Positions 28,104-37,295 of a stretch of 64,000 bases of DNA are shown here, piece by piece. How positions within the stretch are numbered: the first letter of the stretch is position 1; each line of letters begins with the position of its first letter. Made by a program: the position numbers and the translations under genes. Source of the stretch: Halobacteriovoraceae bacterium (lineage in GTDB: Bacteria; Bdellovibrionota; Bacteriovoracia; Bacteriovoracales; Bacteriovoracaceae); NCBI GenBank assembly GCA_002711995.1, contig PASN01000009.1:326050-390049 (forward strand). The letters run 5' to 3'. The notes beneath the pieces are model-generated. The model had not been told where the DNA came from. It was given only the letters and a program-made list of their open reading frames with translations, and did no database searches.

Positions 28104-28128
28104 AAGGCCTGCAAATGCAGGCCTTTTT
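28104..28128 (+). terminator. Rho-independent terminator after secG
   Basis: A 10-bp perfect stem (28104-28113 with 28116-28125) that must open at the tip to form a loop, followed by a T run. It overlaps the stop codon of the convergent threonine dehydratase gene by two bases. Confidence 0.9.
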
Positions 28129-29371
28129 ATTTGGTGCTCTTGTTAAAAAGAAAGCTTCTTTGGGCTGTTTTAAAGTGCTTTGATATCTCTTCTAGGATCA
28201 ATTCTGCATGCTCTCTGCCTTTAGTCTCAAGAACCGCCTCTACAATTGACTCTTGCAACTCTAGATACGGAGCGTTTCTTTCATGCGTGACCTGAAGAAT
28301 GTTTCCACCCATGTCCTTCACAAGCCTTGTAAATTCATAAAGCGAGCCTGGCCTGTCATCAAGAAGCAGATCAATTTTGATTCTTCTGTGGGATTCTAAT
28401 AAACCTTTCTCAATGATTCTATCAACAAGGTTAATATCGATGTTTCCACCACAGATGATAAGGACGATGTTCTTATTCTTGAATTGTCTTGGATTTCTAT
28501 TATAAAGCTCATTAAATGCCGCAAGAGCAATTGCTCCAGCGCCCTCAGTAACAATTCTTGCCTGTTCCATTAGCTCTAGGAGTGCTAGTGCCGTTTGGTC
28601 GTCAGGGATGTGAACTGCCTCATCAATGATATCATCCAGCAGTCCATACATCTCTTTGTTTGGCTCTTTAACTTTAATTCCATCAGCAAAAGTTGCAACA
28701 CTTTCGCCGGGAACAAGTTTCCCTTGTTGAAGAGATTTGGCCATGGAGCTTGCGCCGCTAGCTTGAGTTCCTATGATCTTGGCGTTCGGAAATAGTTCTC
28801 GAGTCGTTTGGCCAACTCCGGCCATAAGACCACCACCACCAATAGCTCCGAATAAGTAATCAATATTGTCTATTTGGTTTTTAAGCTCGTGTCCTATTGT
28901 CCCCTGTCCAGCTATAACTAAGGGGTCATGAAATGGGTGCACCAAAACCTTATCGTTTTCTTCCAGGTAGTGTTTTAAAAATTGAAAGCTCTCATCCACG
29001 TTGTCGCCTTCAAGTATCACTTTTGCTCCAAGCGACTCTGTGTTTAATATTTTAATGATTGGAGAGGGTTTAGGCATGATGATGGTTGCCTCGACTCCCA
29101 GTTTTTGGGCGGCCCACGCAACACCTTGAGCGTGGTTGCCCGCACTTACAGCAACTACACCTTTTTTCTTTTCTTCGTCAGAAAGATTATAGATTTTATT
29201 AGCCGCTCCTCTTAATTTGAAGGAGCCCACAGGTTGAAGACTCTCCAGCTTAAGAAACACATTTGCTTCATACTTCCTGGATAGCCAGTCGTTTTTAATG
29301 AGAGGTGTAGCCGGGAGAAGTGATGATATAAGTTTATACGCTTTTTCAAATTCTTTGGAATCGATTTTCAT
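28127..29371 (-). CDS. ilvA: Threonine ammonia-lyase with C-terminal ACT domain
   Basis: A 414-residue fold-type II PLP enzyme that deaminates threonine to 2-oxobutanoate. The PLP lysine is in GSFKLRGAANKI, the phosphate loop is IGGGGLMAGVG, and VVAVSAGNHAQG is the substrate loop. The last 80 or so residues form a single ACT domain (IDLLLDDRPGSLYEFTRLV), typical of short catabolic/TdcB-like or ThrD enzymes rather than the long two-ACT IlvA. The start overlaps the HD-GYP stop codon by four bases (ATGA). Confidence 0.9.
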   Translation of the reverse strand: MKIDSKEFEKAYKLISSLLPATPLIKNDWLSRKYEANVFLKLESLQPVGSFKLRGAANKIYNLSDEEKKKGVVAVSAGNHAQGVAWAAQKLGVEATIIMPKPSPIIKILNTESLGAKVILEGDNVDESFQFLKHYLEENDKVLVHPFHDPLVIAGQGTIGHELKNQIDNIDYLFGAIGGGGLMAGVGQTTRELFPNAKIIGTQASGASSMAKSLQQGKLVPGESVATFADGIKVKEPNKEMYGLLDDIIDEAVHIPDDQTALALLELMEQARIVTEGAGAIALAAFNELYNRNPRQFKNKNIVLIICGGNIDINLVDRIIEKGLLESHRRIKIDLLLDDRPGSLYEFTRLVKDMGGNILQVTHERNAPYLELQESIVEAVLETKGREHAELILEEISKHFKTAQRSFLFNKSTK

Positions 29372-30534
29372 TTTTTATGCTTAACCTTTTTCGATGTCTT
29401 TTTCTTTTTGTCTTCCTCTTCCATTATGACCCTAATTTTTCCAAAGTCTTCATTGTTGAACATCTCTTCAATTTCCTCAATTGGAAGCACTTCATAAGGG
29501 ATGGAAGGGTCAAAGCTGTCGGCCATTTTTAGTTCTTTGGCGGTGCTTACTTTTGAGTGTTTAACATGCGCGGCAAAGACTTTAAAGATCTTAGGGTCAA
29601 GTTTTTTACCCGTCGTCTTGCTCATGATATCAATCGCCTCTGAGACGGTTAGAACATTGCTATAACTTCTTTTGGTGGTGACGGCGTCAAAGAAGTCTGC
29701 GATTGCGCACACTCTTGCGAGAAGGTGGATTTCCTGCTCTTTTAGATTGTTTGGATAGCCTGTTCCATCCCAATTTTCATGGTGTTCGTGAATGACTCTT
29801 CCAATTGTTTTTACATCAATCCCCTCTTCTATCTCTCCGGCGCCATTTAAAAGTAAATTGATGCCAAAGTCAGGGTGTTTTTTGATTTCATGGTATTCGG
29901 CGTCCGACAGTCCGCTAGGATTGTTTAAGATGTTGGTTGGAATCTTTATTTTACCAAGGTCGTGCAAAAGGCCGCCAAGTCCTGCGTGCATAAGCTCAGT
30001 TCGCGAGGCGTTCTTTTTTAGAGCTCTAACGATAGTAATACAATACATGGCCACGTTGATGGAGTGATCATATGTGTAAAAGTCATGGCCGCTCATTTTC
30101 CCAATGAGACCTCTCAGGGAGTCAATATTGTAGTCGTCCAACACATCGATCATGGACTCAACCGCGTCTCTACATCCATGAACCGTTTCAACTAACACTT
30201 CAGTGCTGAACTCTTTGTCTTCATCAAAGACCCTGTGCAAATACTCGATAGCGGTTTCTTTTATAAAGTCAGCGGCTTTTTCATCCGGCACTTCCACGTT
30301 TCCCACGAGACTTTGCATGTAGAACTTTCTCTGATCTTCGGGCACGTATAGTTGATGATATTTCTTTTTCAACTCGCTTAGGTCTTCATCCTCCAGGGTC
30401 TCTCCTTTAGGGAAAAGCTTTATAAACTTTTGCTTAGACTCTAGAGAGGATGAATTTACGTATAGATCATAGCCTAGAGGCACATCCTTCAAGATTAGAT
30501 CGTAGCGAACTGAAAAATAGCTTTTTACACTCAA
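29368..30534 (-). CDS. HD-GYP domain protein, likely c-di-GMP phosphodiesterase
   Basis: A 388-residue protein. The HD-GYP domain spans about residues 140-330: LLHDLGKIKIP holds the HD pair, HHENWDGTGYPNNL the GYP motif, and IADFFDAVTTKRSY a downstream metal ligand. Active members linearise cyclic di-GMP. The N-terminal 120 residues are unrecognised but resemble the PilZ-less front part seen in other HD-GYP proteins of this group. The C-terminus is lysine-rich. It is the first gene of a two-gene unit with threonine dehydratase. Confidence 0.88.
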   Translation of the reverse strand: MSVKSYFSVRYDLILKDVPLGYDLYVNSSSLESKQKFIKLFPKGETLEDEDLSELKKKYHQLYVPEDQRKFYMQSLVGNVEVPDEKAADFIKETAIEYLHRVFDEDKEFSTEVLVETVHGCRDAVESMIDVLDDYNIDSLRGLIGKMSGHDFYTYDHSINVAMYCITIVRALKKNASRTELMHAGLGGLLHDLGKIKIPTNILNNPSGLSDAEYHEIKKHPDFGINLLLNGAGEIEEGIDVKTIGRVIHEHHENWDGTGYPNNLKEQEIHLLARVCAIADFFDAVTTKRSYSNVLTVSEAIDIMSKTTGKKLDPKIFKVFAAHVKHSKVSTAKELKMADSFDPSIPYEVLPIEEIEEMFNNEDFGKIRVIMEEEDKKKKTSKKVKHKK

Positions 30535-30820
30535 AGCCCATCTCCTAAAGGCACTCTTGCCTCATATTAAGCACTGTTTAAATCGTTTCGGATTATTTTA
30601 AAGAAAGATTTAACATTAAAAACTGGACTTTCTCTATCGGTGAAATATGGTCTATTTTATCCCGACAGACCTTCTCACAACAGTTTTCCAAGTTTCCAAC
30701 ATTACAAACTTTCGGCATTTATTCTCCGCTAGGCCGTAAAAATTTATTTACATGTTTTTACCCAATTTCTACGATCGCCTCACTGAAGTTAATTCAAATC
30801 TTCAAGGAAGGAGAACAAAT

Positions 30821-31720
30821 ATGAAAATTTCAATGTACTTAATATTGTCCGCATTTTTACTAACAGTTGGTTGTAAAAAAGGCGGCAATGGATCTTCTTC
30901 AGATCCAACAGACACAACTGATCCAAAAACAACAACTTCAACTGACGGCGACAAACCAGATCTATCAGGAGCTGATCCTAACTGTGTCGAAACAATCGGT
31001 CTCGACAAAGTTGGAGCAAGCCCAGAGGTTATTATCGGAACAAACACTTGGTACTCCTCTGGCTCAATTACAGACACCATGATGAAAGCAAACGCTCAAG
31101 CAACTGTGTATGTAAGAATGTCCAACAGTAGATGTACAGGATTCTTGGTAAATGATGACACAATCATGACCAATAACCACTGTATTGCAAATTCATCTCA
31201 GGCAAGAGGTGTGACTGTTAAGTTTGACTATGTTGCTGGCAAATCTAGCAAACAATACACTTGTGATCAGTTCATCGGAACCAACTCTGGTCTCGACTTC
31301 ACTTTGATTAAGTGTAAGGGAAGTCCAGGAAAAGATTATCCTCAAGTGGTTTTAGCCGACTATCAAGGCAAAACCAATGATTCTATTTATGTGGTTCACC
31401 AAAACTGTGACTACAGAACTAGCTATGGCTGTTCTCCAACACAAAAGGTTTCTACAGGAAGACTTGTAGGTTACAACTCCACACAGGTTAAGCATAACGC
31501 TGACACTTTGCCAGGATCATCAGGAAGTCCGATCTTTGACAAGGAATCGCACAAAGTGGTGGCCATCCACAACGCAGGCCTAAACCACGGCCCAAACAAT
31601 GGTGGAACAAACTATGGGATTCAGATGTACAAGATCATCGACAACATCAAAAGTAGATTCCCAAGCGTGAAGATCAATACATCTTCAACTAGATCGCCTG
31701 CTTACAATGTATGTGACTAA
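30821..31720 (+). CDS. Secreted trypsin-like serine protease lipoprotein
   Basis: A 299-residue lipoprotein. The start at 30821 gives a signal with lipobox LLTVGC (Cys18) and has GGAAGGAG upstream; the frame extends to an ATG at 30752 that would bury it. A Ser/Thr/Asp-rich linker (about 25-50) leads to a chymotrypsin-fold domain with His120 (TNNHCIA), Asp159 (LDFTLIKC) and Ser234 (GSSGSPIFD). Several cysteines can form disulphides. It is probably displayed on the cell surface or periplasm as a prey- or envelope-degrading protease. Monocistronic. Confidence 0.88.
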   Translation: MKISMYLILSAFLLTVGCKKGGNGSSSDPTDTTDPKTTTSTDGDKPDLSGADPNCVETIGLDKVGASPEVIIGTNTWYSSGSITDTMMKANAQATVYVRMSNSRCTGFLVNDDTIMTNNHCIANSSQARGVTVKFDYVAGKSSKQYTCDQFIGTNSGLDFTLIKCKGSPGKDYPQVVLADYQGKTNDSIYVVHQNCDYRTSYGCSPTQKVSTGRLVGYNSTQVKHNADTLPGSSGSPIFDKESHKVVAIHNAGLNHGPNNGGTNYGIQMYKIIDNIKSRFPSVKINTSSTRSPAYNVCD

Positions 31721-31785
31721 AAAAGTAAAGGATATAGAGTTTCAAGTTTGCCCACTAGGATGGTGAGCGATAAATTTGAAAACAC

Positions 31786-31812
31786 AAGGCCTCGTTAATC
31801 CGAGGCCTTTTT
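31786..31812 (+). terminator. Rho-independent terminator after the serine protease
   Basis: A 9-bp perfect stem (31786-31794 with 31801-31809) with a six-base loop and a run of five T residues. Confidence 0.9.
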
Positions 31813-32000
31813 ATGTTGAGAGATTAGTTAAATTCTTTCATACTCGCATTAGAATTCTTCAATCCCCGCAGGTTGTTTAATCATAATCTCCATTAGAACT
31901 GGTTTAAGTGCGTTCAGTTAGTGCAACTGGCCACAGTTAGACGCGCAACACAAAAAACCTGATTGGGAGCAGAATGCTTTACGAAGAAATGCATATTGGC
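31813..32000. other. Intergenic region, no gene recognised
   Basis: This gap between two terminators lies between convergent genes. It holds a directly repeated octamer CATTAGAA (31847-31854 and 31891-31898) and a short CAGTT / AACTG hairpin. A small RNA is possible but nothing diagnostic is seen. Confidence 0.3.
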
Positions 32001-32028
32001 AAAAAAAAGACCCCGACTAAGCGGGGCC
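32001..32028 (-). terminator. Rho-independent terminator for ssb
   Basis: A 7-bp GC-rich stem (32009-32015 with 32021/22-32028, allowing one G-T pair) followed on the minus strand by eight T residues at 32001-32008. Confidence 0.88.
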
Positions 32029-32057
32029 TCATATTAAGAAAATCTAAAATTTGATCT

Positions 32058-32519
32058 CTAGAATGGAATGTCATCTGAAGCAAAGTTTGCGTCAGTTGAA
32101 ACATTGTAGTCTTTTTGAGACTGGTCGTTGTTGCTCTGAGGAGCTGATTGGTTGTAGCTAGAATCATAAGAAGATCCGCTGTTTGCTTGAGCTCCACCAA
32201 TGAACTGTACAGTGCTTGCGTTGATTTCAGTCGTGTATCTCTTTTGACCGTTGTTGTCTTCCCAAGAACGAGTTTGAAGTCTTCCTTCAACGAATGCCTG
32301 ACGGCCTTTAGAAAGGTATTGGTTGCAAAGCTCAGCAAGCTTTCCCCAAACAACGATTCTGTGCCATTCAGTTCTTTCTTGTTTTTGACCAGTGGCCTTG
32401 TCTGCCCATGACTCAGAAGTTGCCATTGAAAAGTTACAAACTGCAGCTCCAGATGGTGTGTATTTAAGTTCAGGATCCTGTCCCAAACGACCCAATAAGA
32501 TTACTTTATTAACGCTCAT
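32058..32519 (-). CDS. ssb: Single-stranded DNA-binding protein
   Basis: A 153-residue OB-fold protein that coats single-stranded [23 protein letters not shown] starts the fold, and the [14 protein letters not shown] and [12 protein letters not shown] strands follow. The tail is Ser/Asn/Gln-rich and ends in SDDIPF, the acidic tip that recruits repair and replication partners. AAGGAGAG precedes the ATG. Monocistronic between its own terminator and the next gene. Confidence 0.96.
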   Translation of the reverse strand: MSVNKVILLGRLGQDPELKYTPSGAAVCNFSMATSESWADKATGQKQERTEWHRIVVWGKLAELCNQYLSKGRQAFVEGRLQTRSWEDNNGQKRYTTEINASTVQFIGGAQANSGSSYDSSYNQSAPQSNNDQSQKDYNVSTDANFASDDIPF

Positions 32520-32677
32520 TGTCTCTCCTTATGTGTTTGAATAAGCTCTTTCTATGATAAATAAAACCAAAATAAAAGCTGATTTCTCAGTTTTCATACT
32601 TATTACACATACAAATGGGCACTTAGGTCAAATGTTTCTAGATTAGCGCTAATAAAGGAGTTCGGGGCGCCACCCCA

Positions 32678-33136
32678 TTATTGAATTTCTTGATTTTCGA
32701 CAATCTTTTCAGGTTCTGACGGTGCTTCAAGATTCTGGACCATCTCCTCTTTTTTCTCGGTAAGCTCGGGGTAGTTGGTCTGCCAAAATGTTTCTACTTT
32801 TCGCTTAGCGACCTTTACGTCTCTTCTGTACCAAGTGGCATCGAATCCACAGTATGGACATGGGATTTCTTTTCTATAGAGAAGCTTGTTGGCCATCTCA
32901 ACAATTGGCCAAAAGAACAATGAAACAAACACACCTTTAACACCCATAAACGGAAATAAAAGAGTGCTTACAAAAGCTGTGAGGATGGTTAGCTGGAGAT
33001 AGTTTTTCCAGTTAAGGTTCTTAGAGTACTTCATTTGTCTCGGAGCTCTACATAAGGCACAAAGGAAGTGCTTTCTAGGATTTTTTACTTTATAAAACCT
33101 CGATGACTTCAATGGATTATCCTTTTTGATGCTCAT
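32678..33136 (-). CDS. Membrane protein with two CxxC pairs, unknown function
   Basis: A 152-residue protein starting MSIKKDNPLK at 33136, chosen because GGAGGAG lies just upstream; the frame extends to 33307 but that part overlaps the promoter region and looks non-coding. Two membrane segments (about 48-85) are flanked by two zinc-ribbon-like pairs, CALCRAP and CPYCGF. The C-terminal 50 residues are charged. The layout suggests a small zinc-binding inner-membrane protein; no family was recognised. Confidence 0.7.
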   Translation of the reverse strand: MSIKKDNPLKSSRFYKVKNPRKHFLCALCRAPRQMKYSKNLNWKNYLQLTILTAFVSTLLFPFMGVKGVFVSLFFWPIVEMANKLLYRKEIPCPYCGFDATWYRRDVKVAKRKVETFWQTNYPELTEKKEEMVQNLEAPSEPEKIVENQEIQ

Positions 33137-33462
33137 TTTAATACTCTCCTCCTCTGCTTTAATTAAACCACATTCATGACTTTGCCTGGTAGACGGTAAA
33201 ATAGGCCTCCGGGACATCTTCATGTCCCAGGGGTGAAATGAACAATAGGTGTGCATTAGATAGGATAGAGAAGGGTTTGCCGAATTTCGCGAACGTACAG
33301 CCTCCACAGATCGGCACCCTGTGGATGCCTATACTATATTCAAATGCTATACCAAGTATCTGACCAAAACAGGTGCCTACTATCAACCACTTATGGATGG
33401 GCTTTCCTGCAAATCTTTGCTAAAATGACCCCACTAGGTGACAAAGCGCTCCCAAAGTTCTT
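33137..33462. other. Intergenic region with two hairpins upstream of TadG-like gene
   Basis: Two perfect inverted repeats are present: a 7-bp stem with CTTC loop at 33211-33228, and TCCACAG / CTGTGGA at 33303-33325. They lie between divergent genes. The first could be an mRNA element or operator; no RNA gene was recognised. Confidence 0.4.
33418..33426 (+). promoter_or_regulatory. Extended -10 promoter candidate for TadG-like gene
   Basis: TG, one base, then TAAAAT (33421-33426), about 37 bases before the ATG at 33463. No -35 box is evident. Confidence 0.4.
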
Positions 33463-36183
33463 ATGGACGAGGATTTTAAGATCAAAACGATACTTCGCAA
33501 TGCCCGCGGGCAGATGACAATATTTTTTGCGACCACCATACTGGCGTTGATAACCTTCATCGCTTTTATCATCAATATTGGTATTTTCGTAAAGGCCAAG
33601 ATCAATTTGCAAAACGCAGTGGACGCGGCTGCCTTTGCTGGTGCCAGTGTTCAAGCAAGACAACTAAGCAACATCTCTTACCTCAATTGGGAAATGAGAA
33701 ATGTTTATAAAGAATGGATGTTTAAAAACTACGTTCTTGGAAACCTAAGTCTTGATGAAATTTCAGGTCCAGCGGGAAATCCCGTTAATTATAGAATGGA
33801 ACCATGGGGAACTGGCGGTGGCACTGTTTATGATGGATACAATGTCCCTTCAGTCTGTCTCGACTTCAAATCCTCTGGTAGTGTTTCAGTTTGTAAAAAA
33901 GCATTAATTCCAGGTCTTCCAAGATTTGCTCGATCCGACGTTTTAGGAATGGAAGAGACAATGGACTCCTTCATTGATGCTCTTGCAGACCAAAAGGCAA
34001 GTGACTGCTCAAGAAGATCAAATATAAACTTTCTTACAAACTTTATTTGGGCGTACAACGTAACCGGAGTTCCCCAGCTAATGGACTCCACAATTGACGC
34101 CCCAGAAGTTGCTGCAGATAGAATGGGAGCTTTCCCAGATGCGTTCAACCTTGCATTAAGAATTAGAAATCTTGAAGCGCAAGTTAACAAAAGCCCATAT
34201 CAGGGAGTCTGTGTCGGCAACGTGCCTGGCTGTCAAAGAGACATAAACACGATAGTTGGAAGTGAACAGTCTCCAGCAAATGAAAGGGTGTACAAGGCCT
34301 TCTATTCTGCCTTCAGAAATCTTGGGGGCCAGGATTGCGGAGAAGAAAACAGTGATGAGCTCAAGTGCAGGTTCAAGCTTAGCGAGCTTCCTCCCCGCCT
34401 GCCAAGTCTTGGCAACGAATTCTCTCTTTCAAATCAGCTTATCCCCAATAACACGTTGGCCAGAAGAAAGTATTACTTAGACTTAAAACTGATGCCTGTA
34501 AATTACGCCACCTTTTTCACTATGTTAGCACCAGTTACCCAAGCAAACGGGATTAGCGTGGCCGGGATAAACGCTGAATCCACAGCGCAATGTGTAGCAA
34601 CCAAAGTCGGAATGCCTGTTCCCGGATATCCTCTGGGTTTTGTAAAAAATCCTGATGTATTAACTTACTACGCAGTCAAAGGAGAGAGCGACTTTGTAGG
34701 ACTGTTCAATCCTTTTGCAAGTGAATCAATAAAACTTACTGCCTATGCCGCAGCTAAGCCATTTGGCGGAAGAGTTGGCCCTATGATTTTCAATGTAACC
34801 CATGGCGGTGGGAATCCATCCTACCTTTTGCCTAGAGCGCCACACTTTAAAACAAGTCCTTATGTTAGTGCAATGGACAATACTAACCCAGTCGATTGGG
34901 CCGGAAACGTCACTACAAGCACAGAGTATCAGGAGGGCATGCCTATCCCTGGGAATTATGGAGGAGTTGGCGGAGGTTTCTGGTTGAAGGACGAGACCAC
35001 TCCTATTGGTGGTTGGATAGATTCTGGGTCTATCTTTTTTGCCGTGCCTAATATTCCCTATGATTACCCGAGCGGATCTCCTAATGACACTTCTCACTTT
35101 GCTGGAACATCCGTTGAAATTATAAAGCCAATTCCAGCTGGAGGCTCGATTGGAACCAGTGCAGGACTCTACAATGGGAATGTTTTCACAAAGCTGAAAA
35201 GCAATCTCGCAGGGCTCACAACAGGTGCAACGATTTCTATTGAAGCCATAAATGATGCAATTCTCTCTTCCAGGGCCCCAACACTTTACGACGCCGTGAA
35301 CTACTTAATTCCCACTCCTGAAACCTTGAACGAAGAAGTTGGCGTAGACTCTTATGGAATAATCTTAAACGAGACAACTGAAGCGGTTGGCGACAATGTG
35401 GTTTATGATATGTCCCTCTACGCACCTTTAATTGACCCCGACGACCCAAATGCTCTTTACCAAGGCACTAGTGACCTCGTTAATATATTGCAGGAGTACT
35501 TAGCCAGACAGGAGCCCGCAATTTTGAAGTATAGAGGCTCAATGAATGTTGCAAGTCAGTTAATATACAAAAAGAACTTTTCCACAAGAACAAGTGCAAA
35601 TTACGGCCTTGCTGCCGCTCAAACTATTTCCGATATCGGAGACTCATCAGTCTATGACTCAACGGACATAAGTACAATTTACGGTGCTCTACCAGGCTGC
35701 AGAAGCGTTAATGGAAAGTTCGTTTGGTTCTTCACTGGCAACTCTAGCCTTGTAAACAATAGTTCGGGAGACTGCCTCATAAGAAACACTCTAACCAATC
35801 TAATGGAAGCGCACTGGAATGAACTAAATTCAGTTCAAAGGGCCTATTACACAGGTAGATTTGCCCTTCCTAACAGTGATGTTAGAAACAAGCTCTTCAG
35901 TGCTTATCGACCAGGAGAAATGAGCGATGCCACTCCAAACGGAGAGCATACCAACTTTTTCACTGGCCTAAGAACCAATATGAACAGGAACTTCTACTCT
36001 TCGAAGTTTGTAACCATCAAATCTGTAAGTGCTGGCAGCTCCTCGGACACATACAATGGAAACTTTGCTCTATTCTCTGAGGGAGTTCCATTTAACCAAG
36101 GCTCAGGCAACACTGAAGGCACATTCAAAAATACATTGATTCCTCAAGAATTAAATATTGATCTCTCCCAAATACAGCATTAA
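33463..36183 (+). CDS. Large TadG/Flp pilus assembly-like exported protein
   Basis: A 906-residue protein. The N-terminal 65 residues are the diagnostic Tad-like module: RGQMTIFFATTILALITFIA, then INLQNAVDAAAFAGA, a type IV pilin-like anchor seen in TadE/F/G proteins. The remaining 840 residues are a large extracytoplasmic region with scattered cysteines, rich in Gly, Asn and Ser, with no VWA or other domain recognised. No other tad genes are nearby, so it is an orphan. The ATG has only a weak ribosome site. It may be a minor surface fibre or scaffold component. Confidence 0.75.
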   Translation: MDEDFKIKTILRNARGQMTIFFATTILALITFIAFIINIGIFVKAKINLQNAVDAAAFAGASVQARQLSNISYLNWEMRNVYKEWMFKNYVLGNLSLDEISGPAGNPVNYRMEPWGTGGGTVYDGYNVPSVCLDFKSSGSVSVCKKALIPGLPRFARSDVLGMEETMDSFIDALADQKASDCSRRSNINFLTNFIWAYNVTGVPQLMDSTIDAPEVAADRMGAFPDAFNLALRIRNLEAQVNKSPYQGVCVGNVPGCQRDINTIVGSEQSPANERVYKAFYSAFRNLGGQDCGEENSDELKCRFKLSELPPRLPSLGNEFSLSNQLIPNNTLARRKYYLDLKLMPVNYATFFTMLAPVTQANGISVAGINAESTAQCVATKVGMPVPGYPLGFVKNPDVLTYYAVKGESDFVGLFNPFASESIKLTAYAAAKPFGGRVGPMIFNVTHGGGNPSYLLPRAPHFKTSPYVSAMDNTNPVDWAGNVTTSTEYQEGMPIPGNYGGVGGGFWLKDETTPIGGWIDSGSIFFAVPNIPYDYPSGSPNDTSHFAGTSVEIIKPIPAGGSIGTSAGLYNGNVFTKLKSNLAGLTTGATISIEAINDAILSSRAPTLYDAVNYLIPTPETLNEEVGVDSYGIILNETTEAVGDNVVYDMSLYAPLIDPDDPNALYQGTSDLVNILQEYLARQEPAILKYRGSMNVASQLIYKKNFSTRTSANYGLAAAQTISDIGDSSVYDSTDISTIYGALPGCRSVNGKFVWFFTGNSSLVNNSSGDCLIRNTLTNLMEAHWNELNSVQRAYYTGRFALPNSDVRNKLFSAYRPGEMSDATPNGEHTNFFTGLRTNMNRNFYSSKFVTIKSVSAGSSSDTYNGNFALFSEGVPFNQGSGNTEGTFKNTLIPQELNIDLSQIQH

Positions 36184-36197
36184 AATTTGAATAGCTC

Positions 36198-36225
36198 TTG
36201 TAATTAAAATGCTCCAATATATACT
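36198..36225 (+). promoter_or_regulatory. Candidate sigma-70 promoter for H1-like gene
   Basis: TTGTAA (36198-36203) and TATACT (36220-36225) with a 16-base spacer. The leader to the GTG at 36268 would be about 36 bases. Confidence 0.5.
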
Positions 36226-36267
36226 ATTTACATAAATATTATTTAAACCAATAACAAGGACTTGAAA

Positions 36268-37227
36268 GTGGCAAAGAAGAAAGCAACAAAGAAAAAAGCT
36301 ACTAAAAAGGTAGCCAAGAAAACTGCTAAAAAGAAGGTGGCTAAAAAAGCTGCTAAGAAGAAAGTGGCAAAGAAGGCCACGAAGAAAAAAGCGACTAAAA
36401 AGAAAGTAGCAAAAAAAGCTACGAAGAAAAAAGCCGCTAAAAAGAAAGTAGCCAAAAAGGCCACAAAGAAAAAAGCCGCTAAAAAGAAAGTAGCCAAAAA
36501 GGCCACAAAGAAAAAAGCTGCTAAAAAGAAAGTAGCGAAAAAAGCTACAAAGAAAAAAGCCGCTAAAAAGAAAGTAGCGAAAAAAGCTACGAAGAAAAAA
36601 GCCGCTAAAAAGAAAGTAGCAAAAAAAGCCACAAAGAAAAAAGCAGCTAAAAAGAAAGTGGCAAAGAAAGCCACTAAGAAAAAAGCGACTAAAAAGAAAG
36701 TAGCAAAGAAGGCTACAAAGAAAAAAGCAACTAAGAAGAAAGCTGCCAAAAAAGCTACTAAAAAGAAAGTAGCTAAGAAGGCCACAAAGAAAGCTGCTCC
36801 AAAGAAGGTAGCTAAGAAAGCGACCAAAAAGAAGGCCGCTCCTAAAAAGGCTGCAAAGAAAACTACAGCAAAAAAGAAAACAGCAACCTCTAAGCCTAAA
36901 AAAGAAGAAGTGAAGGTTGAGGACGAAAAGCTTGAAACGAAGCCTTTGGCACCAGTGGTTCCCAAACCAGCTCTTCCACCAGAAGAGACTGAAGAGAAAG
37001 AGTTCGACGCTGTTGAAACAAATGGGAAATTGGCCGACGAGTACAATCCAGACGACGAGATCGATGAAAGCTCTTTTGGATACGGATGGAGCTATGACGA
37101 AAATCTTGATGCGAAACTCGACTCACCAGAAGAGGTGGAGAAAGAAGAAGAGCTTTTCGACGAAGATGCTGAGTACGCCCAGGGAAAACCTGTAGGTTAT
37201 GACTTAGACGATAGTGGAAACGACTAA
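36268..37227 (+). CDS. Histone H1-like lysine/alanine-repeat protein with acidic tail
   Basis: A 319-residue bipartite protein. The first 210 or so residues are almost only Lys, Ala, Thr and Val, built from a 14-residue repeat (KVAKKATKKKAAKK), like eukaryotic H1 tails and the bacterial AlgP and Hc2 proteins; it should bind and compact DNA or other polyanions. The last 100 residues are the opposite, rich in Glu and Asp (EVEKEEELFDEDAEY). The start is a GTG at 36268, because AAGGA lies seven bases before it; a TTG at 36262 is too close to that site. The opposite-strand hydrophobic frame is an artefact of the repeat. Confidence 0.85.
   Translation: MAKKKATKKKATKKVAKKTAKKKVAKKAAKKKVAKKATKKKATKKKVAKKATKKKAAKKKVAKKATKKKAAKKKVAKKATKKKAAKKKVAKKATKKKAAKKKVAKKATKKKAAKKKVAKKATKKKAAKKKVAKKATKKKATKKKVAKKATKKKATKKKAAKKATKKKVAKKATKKAAPKKVAKKATKKKAAPKKAAKKTTAKKKTATSKPKKEEVKVEDEKLETKPLAPVVPKPALPPEETEEKEFDAVETNGKLADEYNPDDEIDESSFGYGWSYDENLDAKLDSPEEVEKEEELFDEDAEYAQGKPVGYDLDDSGND
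36361..36738 (+). repeat. Tandem 42-bp repeat, nine copies, inside the H1-like gene
   Basis: Nine consecutive copies of a 42-base unit encode the 14-residue repeat KVAKKATKKKA[A/T]KK. Copies differ mainly at synonymous third positions. Because the unit is a multiple of three, gain or loss of copies keeps the reading frame. Confidence 0.9.
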
Positions 37228-37242
37228 GATTTCTAACTTCAT

Positions 37243-37270
37243 AAGTGGCCGAAAGGCCACTTTTAGTTTT
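37243..37270 (+). terminator. Rho-independent terminator after H1-like gene
   Basis: An 8-bp perfect stem (37243-37250 with 37255-37262) around a GAAA tetraloop, followed by TTAG and TTTTT. It lies between the H1-like gene and the glutaredoxin gene. Confidence 0.88.
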
Positions 37271-37295
37271 TACTGGGGTTAAAAAAGGAGAATCT

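Noticed and set aside
31813..32000. Possible small RNA between the protease and ssb terminators
   Set aside because: Only short repeats and a weak hairpin; no promoter or known RNA family could be supported.
31979..32353. 124-codon minus-strand frame overlapping ssb
   Set aside because: A shadow frame of ssb with Leu/Thr-rich nonsense composition; it also runs through the ssb terminator.
33137..33307. N-terminal extension of the CxxC membrane protein
   Set aside because: Composition looks non-coding, and the GGAGGAG site marks the ATG at 33136.
36361..36738. Regular 42-base repeats that could suggest a CRISPR array
   Set aside because: There are no unique spacers; the units are contiguous and encode a 14-residue protein repeat.
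36243..37046. Long minus-strand frame of Phe/Val/Ala repeats that looks like a membrane protein
   Set aside because: It is the reverse complement of the lysine-repeat region of the H1-like gene; the AAG/AAA and GCT codons read backwards as hydrophobic residues. It has no ribosome site.
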